From assembly GCA_044222395.1 (NCBI GenBank), contig JBGANK010000015.1, positions 7,346-71,345 on the forward strand: DNA of 64,000 bases, given 5' to 3'. Position 1 is the first letter of the stretch. Every line of letters starts with the position of its first letter. Both the position numbers and the translations under genes were made by a program. Shown piece by piece: positions 1 through 9,229 of the stretch. Under the pieces are notes generated by a model. The model saw only the letters and a program-made list of their open reading frames with translations, did no database searches and was not told where the DNA came from. This DNA comes from JAEUMD01 sp044222395 (GTDB taxonomy: Bacteria > Pseudomonadota > Alphaproteobacteria > Rhizobiales > Hyphomicrobiaceae).

Positions 1-274
1 CTTCGTGCGCCGCTCGGGCGACGTTGCCGGCACCGGTCGCGTTGACGAGGTGAGCCTGCTCGGGCTCCGATTCCGCCTTGTCCACCGCCGTATAGGCCGC
101 AGCATTGACGATTACATCAGGACGCCGGGCCGCAATCGCGCCCGCAATGGTCTCTGACCTCGTGATGTCGAGTTCGGGCCGCCCCATCGCGACGACGCTG
201 CAGCCGCATGCTTCAGCCGCCTCCGCAAGGCACCTTGCGACCTGCCCTTCTGCTCCCGTCACAAGCACGTTCAC
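1..274 (-). CDS. rfbD: dTDP-4-dehydrorhamnose reductase, N-terminal part
   Basis: The gene runs off the left edge, so only about 91 residues are visible. They open VNVLVTGAEGQVAR, a Rossmann NAD(P)-binding start with the TGAxGQ motif typical of RfbD, followed by ELDITRSE, RPDVIVNAAAYTAVDKAE and the start of the next helix. RfbD reduces dTDP-4-dehydro-L-rhamnose to dTDP-L-rhamnose in the cytoplasm. It follows rfbB on the same strand. The start chosen is GTG at 274. A further in-frame GTG at 295 overlaps the rfbB stop (GTGA) and would give seven more residues with translational coupling. Confidence 0.9.
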   Translation of the reverse strand, partial: MNVLVTGAEGQVARCLAEAAEACGCSVVAMGRPELDITRSETIAGAIAARRPDVIVNAAAYTAVDKAESEPEQAHLVNATGAGNVARAAHE

Positions 275-291
275 CGGTATCGTTCCCGATC

Positions 292-1365
292 TCACGCAAT
301 CCCTTTGGCTGTTACGGCCTGCAACAGGCCCAACCGCTCGCCCTGGTAGACGCCCTTGCGCAGTGGCTCCCACCACGACCGGTTTGACAGATACCAGTCG
401 ATGGTCTTCTCGATACCGCTGTCGAAATCCTCTCGTGCTCGCCAGCCAAGCTCGCTTTCGAGCTTGGTCGCATCGATCGCATAGCGATGGTCGTGCCCGG
501 GCCTGTCCTGGACGTAGGTGATGAGCGTTTCGTGCGGGTTGTCCAACGGCGAGCACTGGTCGAGCACGCTGCACACGCGCTTCACGACCTCGATGTTGGC
601 GCGCTCGTTGCGCCCGCCCACATTGTATTTCTCGCCGAGCTTTCCGCGCTGGAGGATGATCAGCAGCGCACGTGCGTGATCGTCGACGTAAAGCCAATCG
701 CGGATGTTCGAGCCATCGCCGTAGACCGGCAGCGCCAATCCATGCAGCGCGTTGAGGATCATCAACGGGATCAGCTTCTCCGGAAACTGGTAGGGTCCGT
801 AGTTGTTGGAGCAGTTCGAGATCAGCGCGGGGAACCCGTAGGTCCGATGCCACGCAATGGCCAGATGATCGGATGCCGCTTTGCTCGCGGAGTAGGGCGA
901 GCTTGGATCATACGCGGTCTCCTCGCGGAACAAGCCCTCCGATCCCAGCGAACCATAGACCTCGTCGGTCGAGACGTGCAGAAAACGGAACTGGTCGCGC
1001 GCATCGCCCTTGAGGCCCATCCAATAGCCGCGCGCTGCCTCAAGCAGCGTGAACGTGCCCACGACGTTGGTTTGAATGAACGCGCCGGCGCCCGTGATCG
1101 AGCGATCGACATGGCTTTCCGCCGCGAGATGGATCACCGCATCCGGCCGGAACGCGGCAAACGCTGCATCCATGGCCTCGCGATCACAGATGTCAGCCCG
1201 CAAGAACTCATATCCGGGCTTGTCCGCAATAGGGTCGAGCGAATGCAGGTTCGCGGCATAGGTAAGCTTGTCGACGTTGAGCACGGCAATGCCGGGTTCG
1301 CCCATCAGATACCGGCACAGCGCCGATCCGATGAACCCCGCGCCGCCGGTGACCAGAATTCGCAT
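292..1365 (-). CDS. rfbB: dTDP-glucose 4,6-dehydratase
   Basis: This 357-residue extended SDR converts dTDP-glucose to dTDP-4-keto-6-deoxyglucose, an early step of dTDP-rhamnose synthesis for surface polysaccharide. Visible are the NAD-binding TGGAGFIGS at residues 6-14, HLAAESHVDRS near 79-89, STDEVYG at 132-138 with the catalytic Asp-Glu pair, and the YSASK Tyr-xxx-Lys at 158-162. Length is normal for the family. It lies between rfbC and rfbD on the minus strand. The order rfbC-rfbB-rfbD suggests one operon continuing off the left edge, probably to rfbA. Confidence 0.96.
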   Translation of the reverse strand: MRILVTGGAGFIGSALCRYLMGEPGIAVLNVDKLTYAANLHSLDPIADKPGYEFLRADICDREAMDAAFAAFRPDAVIHLAAESHVDRSITGAGAFIQTNVVGTFTLLEAARGYWMGLKGDARDQFRFLHVSTDEVYGSLGSEGLFREETAYDPSSPYSASKAASDHLAIAWHRTYGFPALISNCSNNYGPYQFPEKLIPLMILNALHGLALPVYGDGSNIRDWLYVDDHARALLIILQRGKLGEKYNVGGRNERANIEVVKRVCSVLDQCSPLDNPHETLITYVQDRPGHDHRYAIDATKLESELGWRAREDFDSGIEKTIDWYLSNRSWWEPLRKGVYQGERLGLLQAVTAKGIA

Positions 1366-1435
1366 GGCTGCCCCTTGCCAATGTCTTAACGCGCACTGTG
1401 ATCAGCGGTGCCCAAAGGATGTCTTACCAGCACCA

Positions 1436-2011
1436 CTATTTCGAATAGGTGAAACAGGCCTCCAGTTCGGCCAAGCGCGGCAGCCGCAGGTCCTTCTCCG
1501 AGAGCACCGCCGCTGCTTGAGCGACTGGCCATCTGATCGCCAGCTCAGGATCGTCCCAGACGATACCCGCATCGCTCTCCGGCGCGTAATAGCTCGTTAC
1601 CTTGTAGACCACCTCGGTATCTTCGGTCAGCGTGCAGAAGCCATGCGCGAATCCGGCCGGCACCCACAGCTGCTGCCAGTTCTCCGCCGAAAGCTCGGCC
1701 GTTACATGCTGGCCAAAGGTTGGCGAGCCCTTGCGAATGTCGACCGCCACGTCGAGGATCTTGCCGCGCACGACACGAATCAGCTTGCCTTGAGCATGGG
1801 GCGGTTTCTGGAAATGCAGCCCCCTCACCACGCCGGCCTGCTGCGACAGCGAATGATTGTCCTGGACGAAGGTTTCCGTGATCCCCAAGTCGCGGAAAGC
1901 GGCACTCTTGTAGGTCTCCGAGAAGAAACCGCGCGCATCTCCGAACCGCGGCACCGAAACGAGAATGACCTCTGGGATGTCCAGACGCTCCGCCACCAGT
2001 GTCTTCGTCAT
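1436..2011 (-). CDS. rfbC: dTDP-4-dehydrorhamnose 3,5-epimerase
   Basis: This 191-residue cupin epimerase acts between RfbB and RfbD in dTDP-L-rhamnose synthesis. The sequence shows RGFFSETY near residues 28-34, the active-site VVRGLHFQ with His66, the substrate-base motif GKLIRVVRGKILDVAVDIR, and VVYKVTSYYAP with Tyr136. These are the diagnostic RfbC motifs at normal spacing and full length. It is the first visible gene of the minus-strand rhamnose cluster, about 70 bp before rfbB. No gene is visible in 2012-2248 upstream, so that stretch probably carries the promoter. Confidence 0.95.
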   Translation of the reverse strand: MTKTLVAERLDIPEVILVSVPRFGDARGFFSETYKSAAFRDLGITETFVQDNHSLSQQAGVVRGLHFQKPPHAQGKLIRVVRGKILDVAVDIRKGSPTFGQHVTAELSAENWQQLWVPAGFAHGFCTLTEDTEVVYKVTSYYAPESDAGIVWDDPELAIRWPVAQAAAVLSEKDLRLPRLAELEACFTYSK

Positions 2012-2248
2012 TGCAAACTTTGCCGCCCTTTTCCCGCTGCCCCCTTGAGGATCAGCCGCCGCCCCATCGGCCCCGTTTCAGCGCCACCCGCGCGATAGAT
2101 ATCCATCCGGCGATTTCATACCCCGAGTTTTGCTCCATCGCACTGCCCCAATGGCATCCCTGCACAACATCCCGCACCGGGAAAACACTGTCCAGGCCGC
2201 AGCCCCCCGCTGTGCGCAGTAACTGTGGCCGCCGCCAGTCGCGCATCC

Positions 2249-3064
2249 TCACTGCTTGATCAGCGACTTGAAGCGTTCAGCATCCCCGGCAAGGGCCACA
2301 AACGGCGGATTTGCGAATCGCGATGCCGCCACATGGCCACGCGGCCCATACCGCAACGGCTCGCCATCGAGCGTCACGACGATGCCACCCGCCGCCCGCA
2401 ACACCGCGTCCCCCGCAGCCGTGTCCCACTGCATCGTCTGGCCGATTCGCGGGTAGATGTCGGCTTCACCGGCCGCCAGCATGCAAAATTTCACTGACGA
2501 GCCCAACGCCAGCGTCTCTTCGATCGGCAATGTCTGCAGGAAGCTGCGCGTTGCCTCAGTCATGTGCGATCTGCTGGTGAGCGCTTTCCACCGACGTCCA
2601 GGCTTGCGGACCTTGATTTGCCGTCGCTCCAGTGCCCCGCCTGCTTGCCCTAGGCGTCCGCGATAGGCAATGCCCGGTGAGCCGCAGTAGACCTCGCCAA
2701 GCGCTGGCGCGACCACGACGCCAGCTACCGGCTCACCCTCGTCGATGAGCGCGATGTTCACCGTGTATTCGCGTCTGCCGCCGATGAACTCTTTCGTCCC
2801 GTCAAGCGGATCGACGACAAAGTAGCGGCCGCCGACCGACGTCGGTCCGGCGCCGAACGCCATCAACTCCTCGGCAACCACTGGGATCTCCGGCCACAGC
2901 GACGCAAGCCGCTCGCGAATGAGCGTCTCGGAACGTGCGTCGGCCTCCGTCACCGGACTGCCGTCAGCCTTGGCGGCAACACTGACACCGCCGGCGCGCA
3001 ACCCCTCGATCAGTCGGGCGGCATCGCAAGCGACCAACTCCAGCTTGTCGATCAGGTCCTGCAC
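2249..3064 (-). CDS. cysQ: 3'(2'),5'-bisphosphate nucleotidase, CysQ family
   Basis: The protein is an inositol-monophosphatase-fold phosphatase expected to hydrolyse 3'-phosphoadenosine 5'-phosphate to AMP, clearing the by-product of sulfate assimilation. Diagnostic motifs are VVAEE near residues 62-66, VDPLDGTKEF at 84-93 (metal-binding Asp, Asp and Thr) and the distal WDTAAGDAVLRAAGG. The start used is GTG 3064, preceded by AAAGGA. An in-frame GTG at 3085 with GAGGAG upstream is an equally possible start. The open frame continues to 3922, but that extension is compositionally unlike a protein and is left out. Confidence 0.93.
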   Translation of the reverse strand: MQDLIDKLELVACDAARLIEGLRAGGVSVAAKADGSPVTEADARSETLIRERLASLWPEIPVVAEELMAFGAGPTSVGGRYFVVDPLDGTKEFIGGRREYTVNIALIDEGEPVAGVVVAPALGEVYCGSPGIAYRGRLGQAGGALERRQIKVRKPGRRWKALTSRSHMTEATRSFLQTLPIEETLALGSSVKFCMLAAGEADIYPRIGQTMQWDTAAGDAVLRAAGGIVVTLDGEPLRYGPRGHVAASRFANPPFVALAGDAERFKSLIKQ

Positions 3065-3424
3065 GCACGATCGTCCTTTGCCCACCGCTGCCACTCCTCG
3101 TTCCAGCAGCGAATCGAAACATCCGAGCTGCCGCGCGAAAATGAAACGCGACCCCAGGATCGCAGCGACCCATGGCAGATGACAGATGCATATGCGATTT
3201 AAAGTCGTCGAGCCACCGGGCAATTCCAGCATTCCCACCAGCCATGTGTGGCGATGCCGTTGAGCCGCCCCAATCGATATGGCACTAACGCATCGCAAGC
3301 ATCGGCCCGAGATCGCTGGAAAACCGTTCACGTCGTTCTTCCGGCCAGTTGGTCGTATATTCTGGAGAGCATCTGCGGCAAGTGATCGCCGCATGCGTCT
3401 TGCCCAAGTGGTCGAGGTCACCCC
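3065..3424. other. gap between cysQ and a divergent membrane-protein gene
   Basis: This is 360 bases between oppositely oriented genes. I see no gene, RNA or repeat in it; it should carry the two divergent promoters. A GAGGT ribosome-binding site lies just before 3425. Confidence 0.5.
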
Positions 3425-3784
3425 ATGCGGTTTCTGCGGTTCTTGCGCATCCTGAAACACATCCCCGACCGGATTGCCATCGCGATGGCGCCGATGTTTC
3501 GCTTTCTGGCAGCGCTCTTCCTCTTGACCGCAGTCGTCCTGTTCGTCGCCGGCATGTCGCAGCACGGCACTCACATGTCGACCGCCGCCCACTGGAGGGC
3601 CATTTCGCCGTCCTCGTTTGCGGCCTTCGAGGCCGCCGTCACCCGCCTTCTGGGCGCGTGGGCCTGGGACCCCGTCCTGCGGGTGGTCTTGGGACTGCCG
3701 GCCTATCTTCTGTTTGGATCGCTGGCGCTGATATCGGGCATTGCCGGCCGCCGGCGGCGCACCATCAACATCTTCGTCAACTGA
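3425..3784 (+). CDS. small membrane protein of unknown function
   Basis: The 119-residue protein has a basic amphipathic N terminus (MRFLRFLRILKHIPDR) and two hydrophobic segments: about residues 28-44 (FLAALFLLTAVVLFVAG) and about 86-107 (VLRVVLGLPAYLLFGSLALI). It ends in the basic tail GRRRRTINIFVN. A two-pass inner-membrane topology is inferred. I do not recognise a family. Gene reality is supported by a GAGGT ribosome-binding site 7-8 bases before the ATG and by protein-like composition. It stands alone between cysQ and the minus-strand gene at 3956. Confidence 0.65.
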   Translation: MRFLRFLRILKHIPDRIAIAMAPMFRFLAALFLLTAVVLFVAGMSQHGTHMSTAAHWRAISPSSFAAFEAAVTRLLGAWAWDPVLRVVLGLPAYLLFGSLALISGIAGRRRRTINIFVN

Positions 3785-3955
3785 AGTTGGCGTCGCCGAT
3801 GGCGCCACCTGAAATGTGAGCCCTTCTGCGTGAAAAACATGCTCAAATGAAACAGATCGAGCGCACGTCTCGATGGCTGCTCGGGTCGGCGCGCAAAGCC
3901 CGTCACCCGGTGTTGAGTGCATCTATTCAAAGGAGATCGGCAAGCAGGCCTATAC

Positions 3956-4768
3956 TTAGCCCGGCTGCATCATGTCGCCGATGATGCCGAACGCGACGAG
4001 CAGCACCAGTCCGGCCACCAGCACCACCATCAGCCGCGCGTGCTTGCGGTTGAGATCGTTCATCTGGATCTCGTCGATCGATTTATGTTCGCGTGGTCCC
4101 GACATGATGCCGAGCATCTTCTTCGAGGCCGACCGCCTGACGTTGCCCCCGTCGACGATCTCGACACCGGCGCGATTAGCGATTCGTTCGGCGATCTCGA
4201 CATACGGGAAAGCCGGATCGACATTGGCCTCGTTGACGTAACCCAGCCTGATCTTGTCTCCGCTCTTGGTGACGATCCGTGCGCCCTTCAACATCATCGG
4301 CGCCCACATGCCACCATAGATCTCACGCCGCATTTCGATGAAATCGATATCCTTGTAGGAAATCTCGTGGGACTGATAGCGCAGCATCGGTTGCGGGCCG
4401 CGCCCGGAAGGCAGCGTGAGGCGCACTGCCGAGTTCCCAAGTTCGACCCGCGAGCGGATTGAATGCAGCAGTTCGACCAGCACGAGAAACATGACGATGG
4501 CGAAGCCGACGCCAATGACCATGAGGCCGATCGTACCGTCCCACAACCCATGGCTCATGCGCGAGAATAGCATCGGACCAAGGCTGATGAAGAACGGAAG
4601 CAGCAGCAGGAAAATGAAGGAGAACGCGAACCGCCGGCCGCCGCTGGCGCGATAGACGATGCGCTCGGCAATCACTGGAGCGGAACTCGTTTTGATTACG
4701 GCAGCCGTGGGATCTCCCAACGCCGAAGACAGGTCTCCGCCGGTTTGGACTACGTTGGCATCACTCAT
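3956..4768 (-). CDS. membrane protein of unknown function
   Basis: The protein has 270 residues. Hydrophobic segments are visible at about 46-66 (FAFSFIFLLLLPFFISLG), 77-99 (IGLMVIGVGFAIVMFLVLVELL) and at the C terminus (ARLMVVLVAGLVLLVAFGIIG). The region between, about 100-230, is soluble and beta-rich (VRLTLPSG, ISYKDIDFIEMR, GARIVTKSGDKIRLG) and resembles a bacterial PH-like domain. That resemblance is an impression, not a match. It is divergent from msrA, with a 178-bp shared upstream region. No function is assigned. Confidence 0.75.
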   Translation of the reverse strand: MSDANVVQTGGDLSSALGDPTAAVIKTSSAPVIAERIVYRASGGRRFAFSFIFLLLLPFFISLGPMLFSRMSHGLWDGTIGLMVIGVGFAIVMFLVLVELLHSIRSRVELGNSAVRLTLPSGRGPQPMLRYQSHEISYKDIDFIEMRREIYGGMWAPMMLKGARIVTKSGDKIRLGYVNEANVDPAFPYVEIAERIANRAGVEIVDGGNVRRSASKKMLGIMSGPREHKSIDEIQMNDLNRKHARLMVVLVAGLVLLVAFGIIGDMMQPG

Positions 4769-4946
4769 GGGTCAAGCTCCCCTCGGCGTCGCGGCTGGTT
4801 TCCCCCCGCCGCGTTCGATTCCTCCCACAATCGCCGCAATCGTGACACTCTCGCGAAAAAGTGAGGCACGAACGGGGCGGACCATTCAAAATCGCAGCAC
4901 TATATGAGAGAGGCGCAATTTACAGCGCATGGGAGAATAGAGAACC

Positions 4947-5609
4947 ATGTTCTTCAAAAAAAAATCCGAGATGCCCAGGGCCGAATCGGCCTTGCCAGGT
5001 CGTCCAGACGCCATTCCTACCGCCAATGAGCATTACATTTTCGACCGGCCGTTGAAAGGCCCATATCCCGAAGGCACCGAGAAGGCCATGTTCGGTCTCG
5101 GTTGTTTCTGGGGTGCAGAGCGCAAGTTCTGGCAACTGGGTTCGGGGATTTGGGTTACGGCCGTTGGCTATGCCGGCGGCTTCACGCCCAACGCCACCTA
5201 CGAGGAAGTGTGCACCGGTCTAACCGGTCACAACGAGGTTGTCCTCGTCGTCTTTGAGCCGGCGAAAATTTCCTACGAGGCACTTCTCAAGACCTTCTTC
5301 GAGAGCCACGACCCGACCCAGGGCATGCGTCAAGGCAACGACGTCGGCACGCAATATCGCTCGGGGATCTACTGGTACTCTGAAGCCCAGCGCACAGCTG
5401 CCCAACAGGCTCGCAAAAAATATCAGCCGCTTCTTGAGGCCCGCGGCTATGGCTCCATCACGACCGAAATAATCCCGGCGCCGGAATTCTATTTCGCAGA
5501 AGCCTATCACCAGCAATACTTGGCCAAAGTCCCGCACGGCTATTGCGGCTTGGGCGGCACCGGTGTCAGCTGCCCAGTGGGCATTGGCGATGTCGAGGAA
5601 ACCGGTTGA
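4947..5609 (+). CDS. msrA: peptide-methionine (S)-S-oxide reductase
   Basis: This 220-residue MsrA reduces methionine-S-sulfoxide in free or protein-bound methionine. The catalytic GCFWGAERKFW motif begins near residue 52. Downstream are GYAGGFTPNATYEEVCTG and the substrate-pocket GHNEVV. The C-terminal GYCGLGGTGVSCPVG supplies the two resolving cysteines of the three-Cys class. About 45 residues precede the core, which is usual for alphaproteobacterial versions. The 2OG-Fe(II) oxygenase gene starts 2 bases after its stop, so the two are probably co-transcribed. Confidence 0.95.
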   Translation: MFFKKKSEMPRAESALPGRPDAIPTANEHYIFDRPLKGPYPEGTEKAMFGLGCFWGAERKFWQLGSGIWVTAVGYAGGFTPNATYEEVCTGLTGHNEVVLVVFEPAKISYEALLKTFFESHDPTQGMRQGNDVGTQYRSGIYWYSEAQRTAAQQARKKYQPLLEARGYGSITTEIIPAPEFYFAEAYHQQYLAKVPHGYCGLGGTGVSCPVGIGDVEETG

Positions 5610-5611
5610 TC

Positions 5612-6265
5612 ATGCTCGCACCTGCCGTCGAACGGGAACGCATCAACCGCTTGATTTCCGGGATGTCCGAGCACGGCTACGCCGTTGCCCAGTCGCTCAT
5701 TGCGCCGAAGCTGGTTGATCGCCTGATCGAAGATTGCAAAGCCCGCGAAACCGCCGGCCAGATGCAGCGCGCAGCAATCGGCCGCGAGGACGCCCACACC
5801 GTTCAAAGCCGCATCCGCCGCGTCGATGCAGCCTGGCTCGACGGTCACAGTGAGGGCGAACGCGCCTTCCTCACACTTGCCGAGGGCATTCGCAACGAGA
5901 TCAATCGCCAGCTGTTCTTAGGACTGTTCGAGTTCGAGGCCCAGTTCCTCGCCTATCCCGCCGGCGGCTTCTACGCGCGCCACCTCGACAGCTTGCGCGG
6001 TGCACGCAATCGCATCGTCTCGCTTGTGGCCTACCTCAACCGCGATTGGCAGCCGTCCGACGGCGGCCAGCTCGACATCTGGACCTCGCCCGACGATCAC
6101 GGGCCGCCAGCAGCGACACTCGAGCCGCGTGCCGGTACCTTGGTGCTCATGTTGTCCGAAGAGATTCCGCATGCCGTCCGGCCCGCAAATGCCACCCGCC
6201 GCGTCATCGCTGGCTGGTTCCGCCTCAATGCCACGACGAGCGCCCGGGTTGATCCGGCGCGATGA
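5612..6265 (+). CDS. 2-oxoglutarate/Fe(II)-dependent oxygenase (prolyl 4-hydroxylase-like fold)
   Basis: The 217-residue protein has the Fe(II) motif HxD in GGFYARHLDSL near residues 123-133. The distal histidine is in EEIPHAVRPA, followed by an Arg (RRVIAGWFRL) that would bind 2-oxoglutarate. A double-stranded beta-helix fold and hydroxylation of an unknown substrate are inferred from these motifs. The ATG at 5612 is 2 bases after the msrA stop. A longer frame from 5543 overlaps msrA and is rejected. A link to oxidative protein damage is suggested only by this neighbour. Confidence 0.88.
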   Translation: MLAPAVERERINRLISGMSEHGYAVAQSLIAPKLVDRLIEDCKARETAGQMQRAAIGREDAHTVQSRIRRVDAAWLDGHSEGERAFLTLAEGIRNEINRQLFLGLFEFEAQFLAYPAGGFYARHLDSLRGARNRIVSLVAYLNRDWQPSDGGQLDIWTSPDDHGPPAATLEPRAGTLVLMLSEEIPHAVRPANATRRVIAGWFRLNATTSARVDPAR

Positions 6266-6349
6266 GATTGGATTTTTCGGTCTGCTTTCAACGACGGGCT
6301 ATCGAAGGATTCCGCGCCTGCGTGATCCGCGCCGAAGGCCGTCGGATCG

Positions 6350-7972
6350 CTATTCCGCCAGCTTGCGCGCCGAAGCCTCCGACTTTGACGGCCCGGACAT
6401 GTCTATCATCTTCTTCGACCGCTCCAGGCTCGACTTCACGAGCTCGGCCTCGTCCTTCACGACGGCACCGTCTCCCGACTCGAGCACAACCTTGCACTCC
6501 GAAGGCAAATCCGCCAGCGTCATCGGCGGCTTCGGCGGCGGCGGCTTGTATCCGGGCGGCGTCGGCTCAGGCGGCTTCGTCAGCCGCGCGAACCATTCGT
6601 CGAGCTCCTTGCCGCAGCCGTCATCGCCGTCCGGCGCAGCTTGTTGACGGCAATCCGGCGACCCGCCCGGACAGCTGACCCGGATGTGGAAATGATAGTG
6701 ATGCCCGAAGTAGGGGCGCACCTTGCCAAGCCACTTGCGGTCCTTGCCGGCCGCCTCGCACAGCGCCTTCTTGATCGCCGGGTGAACCAGAATACGCTCG
6801 ACCTCGGGATAGGACGCAGCGCGCTTGACCACCTTGACGTGGCTCGCCTTGAACACGGTCGGATCGACCTTGGTCGGCCCATCGATCATGGATGTCGCCG
6901 ACAGGTTTTCACGTTCGCGCTGTGACAGGCGGCGCCCCGGCATCGGCGTGAACCAGATGTCGGCATCAAGTCCGATCTGATGACTTGCATGCCCCGTCAG
7001 CATCGGGCCGCCGCGCGGCTGCGAAAGGTCGCCGACAAGCAGGCCCGACCAGCCGTCTTCCTTTTGCACTTCGCCGGCAAAACGCTCCAGCAGCTTGATC
7101 AGGTTCGGATGTCCCCAATTGCGGTTGCGCGACAACCGCATCGCCTGCCATGCCGGACCATCGATCGGAAGCGCCTTGGCACCCGACAGACAGCCGCGTG
7201 AATAGTAGCCGATGGACCTTGCCGCCAGCGGAGAGGAGCCCTTCACCGCACCGAAAAGAAGGTTGGCCGCCACCATCGGTTTGGCGTCGGCACCCGCATC
7301 CGGTTTCTCGGCCGGTGGCGGAACCGCAGCCATCTCATCGCCTGCCCGCTCACCACCTGCCTTGGTGCGGACCGATGTAGCCTCAGGCACAGCCCCCTCG
7401 CCTGTCTTGGCCTCTGCGGATTGCGGGCCTGAAAGTCTGACCGCAACTTGTTCGGAAGGGGCAGCGGCATGGACCGGCAGCGGCGGCACCACCTGGCCCG
7501 GCTGTAGCGACGCTGGTGCGACCGCAATCGCCGGCGTCGTCACGCCGGGAGCATGGTCAGCCGGCACGGCGCTGTGCCGGTCTGGTTGCACGACAATGCT
7601 ATCCTTAAGCGCGCTTTGCACGCCTACACTGCCGCCCGCGACGACACTGACGGTTTGAGTGCTCGCGCCGATTTCGCCAGCTGCACTTTTCAGATCTGGG
7701 ATCGTCACCGTATTCAGCACTTGCCGCGCGCTATCGTCTAGCAGGCTTGGCCTGATCGCAGGACGTGGAGACGGTATCGAGGTGATCTCCTGGCTGTCAG
7801 CCGAGGCAAGCGCAAGGCGCACTGGCTTTACCACATGCCGGTCGACCATAGCGAATGCACGCGCAGCAGCAGTCTCCGCCTCACCGCGAAGATGCGCATA
7901 GTCTTCCGGCGCCATGGCCACCAGAACAGCCGTGCCGCTCAAAAAGATCCACGCGCGCGTCTTGCGCTTCAA
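6350..7972 (-). CDS. penicillin-insensitive murein endopeptidase (MepA/peptidase M74 family)
   Basis: The N terminus reads KRKTRAWIFLSGTAVLVAM, a secretion signal or anchor. It is followed by about 250 low-complexity Pro/Ala-rich residues and then a MepA domain over the last 270 residues. MepA-type motifs are SIGYYSRGCLSGAKALP, the zinc-binding GHASHQIGLDADIWFTP and the distal HHYHFHIRVSCP. The enzyme should cut D-Ala-mesoDAP cross-links in periplasmic peptidoglycan. The start used is TTG 7972, with GGAGG about 8 bases upstream. An upstream TTG at 8014 would add 14 residues before the signal. The tail is rich in Pro, Lys and Glu. Confidence 0.88.
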   Translation of the reverse strand: MKRKTRAWIFLSGTAVLVAMAPEDYAHLRGEAETAAARAFAMVDRHVVKPVRLALASADSQEITSIPSPRPAIRPSLLDDSARQVLNTVTIPDLKSAAGEIGASTQTVSVVAGGSVGVQSALKDSIVVQPDRHSAVPADHAPGVTTPAIAVAPASLQPGQVVPPLPVHAAAPSEQVAVRLSGPQSAEAKTGEGAVPEATSVRTKAGGERAGDEMAAVPPPAEKPDAGADAKPMVAANLLFGAVKGSSPLAARSIGYYSRGCLSGAKALPIDGPAWQAMRLSRNRNWGHPNLIKLLERFAGEVQKEDGWSGLLVGDLSQPRGGPMLTGHASHQIGLDADIWFTPMPGRRLSQRERENLSATSMIDGPTKVDPTVFKASHVKVVKRAASYPEVERILVHPAIKKALCEAAGKDRKWLGKVRPYFGHHYHFHIRVSCPGGSPDCRQQAAPDGDDGCGKELDEWFARLTKPPEPTPPGYKPPPPKPPMTLADLPSECKVVLESGDGAVVKDEAELVKSSLERSKKMIDMSGPSKSEASARKLAE

Positions 7973-8212
7973 ATCGAAATCCCTCCGCAGTTCTTGAGCT
8001 TGGCCACGCGCCAAGTGACTGCGCCGATACTCCCTGCTCCGCAGCTTATAGTGGTGTTTGGCGAAATTTAGGTGGCAATGTTGCTTCGATCGCTACGCAA
8101 AGTTGCATGAATTGCATGTGCCTCCGATCACACGCCGTTCAACTGCGGCAACAGTCGGGCGGCCTAAGCGGAAGTTTTCATACGGCAAGTCCGGTCACGC
8201 CGCACACGACGA

Positions 8213-9046
8213 TTACTTCGATCCCCGGAACGGCAGCAGCAGGCTCCATCCCAGCCGCGTCGGCGCATCGCTTTGATAGGGCGCCAGACCGATGGTCATG
8301 CCCTCGTGCCCCTTCTCGGGTGCGTGCGTATAGGTTCCGAAAATCCGGTCCCAGACCGACAGATTGAAGCCATAGTTGCTGTCGTGCTCGTGATGCAGCA
8401 CGGAATGGTGAACCCGATGCATGTCCGGCGTCACGATCACCAGCCGCAGCACACGATCGATGGATAAAGGCAGCGCGAAGTTGGCGTGATTGAACATCGC
8501 GCACGCGTTGAGCACGATCTCGAACAGCAGCACCGCCTCGGGCGACGCACCAAGCGCAAGCACGCAGACGATCTTCCACAGCATCGACAGCCCGATCTCG
8601 ATCGGGTGGAAGCGGATCGCGGTCGTCACGTCGATGTCGACGTCCGCGTGGTGCATCTGATGCAGACGCCACAGCACCGGAACCTTGTGCGAGACGAGAT
8701 GTTGGAACCAGATCGCCAGATCGAGCACGACCATGCTGATCAGCACTTCCAACCACATCGGCCAGTCGAGCCAGTTGAAAAGCCCCCAACCCTGCCGCGC
8801 CGCATAGAAGGCAGCCGCGACCGCCGCCAGTGGAATGGCAAACGCACCCATCAGCCTCACCACCAGGCTGTCGACCGCGACGATTGAGAGATTTGTCAGC
8901 CAGCGGCGGCCCCTGTCATGGTTGAGCCGGCGCTTGGGCCGCATCACTTCAGCCGCGGCCATGATCCCGAACACCACCAGGAACACACCCAGTCGCAGAG
9001 TCGTCTCGCTGATCGCGTTCTCGCCGCCAAACGAAAATAGTGTCAT
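8213..9046 (-). CDS. sterol desaturase / fatty acid hydroxylase family membrane protein
   Basis: This 277-residue integral membrane protein has four or so hydrophobic segments and the eight-histidine di-iron signature. The clusters are FQHLVSHKVPVLWRLHQMHH in the middle, FNHANF, and HRVHHSVLHHEHDSNYG near residue 220. Family members hydroxylate or desaturate lipids at the inner membrane; the substrate here cannot be read from the sequence. The start chosen is ATG 9046. The longer open frame starts with TTG at 9076 and adds ten unconvincing residues. Confidence 0.9.
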   Translation of the reverse strand: MTLFSFGGENAISETTLRLGVFLVVFGIMAAAEVMRPKRRLNHDRGRRWLTNLSIVAVDSLVVRLMGAFAIPLAAVAAAFYAARQGWGLFNWLDWPMWLEVLISMVVLDLAIWFQHLVSHKVPVLWRLHQMHHADVDIDVTTAIRFHPIEIGLSMLWKIVCVLALGASPEAVLLFEIVLNACAMFNHANFALPLSIDRVLRLVIVTPDMHRVHHSVLHHEHDSNYGFNLSVWDRIFGTYTHAPEKGHEGMTIGLAPYQSDAPTRLGWSLLLPFRGSK

Positions 9047-9229
9047 GCGCCCACACCCTCGCATCGCCGCACACAAGTGTGCAAATGTTCTAGACTACCC
9101 GGTCGTGCCACACGCCTCACATTCATGTCAGTGCGGCAGGATGCAGCGGCCTTTGGCGACGCTCAACGGCAAGCGACCGTATGCCATCGAAGGCGCAAGA
9201 ATCATCCGGTTCAGTTCCACAAGGCGCCC

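Noticed and set aside
487..1389. 300-residue plus-strand frame
   Set aside because: It lies entirely antisense to rfbB and is a high-GC shadow frame.
3065..3922. Upstream extension of the cysQ reading frame to a 557-residue protein
   Set aside because: The added 280 residues are basic, low in protein-like composition and opposite to a plausible membrane-protein gene; CysQ proteins are about 270 residues.
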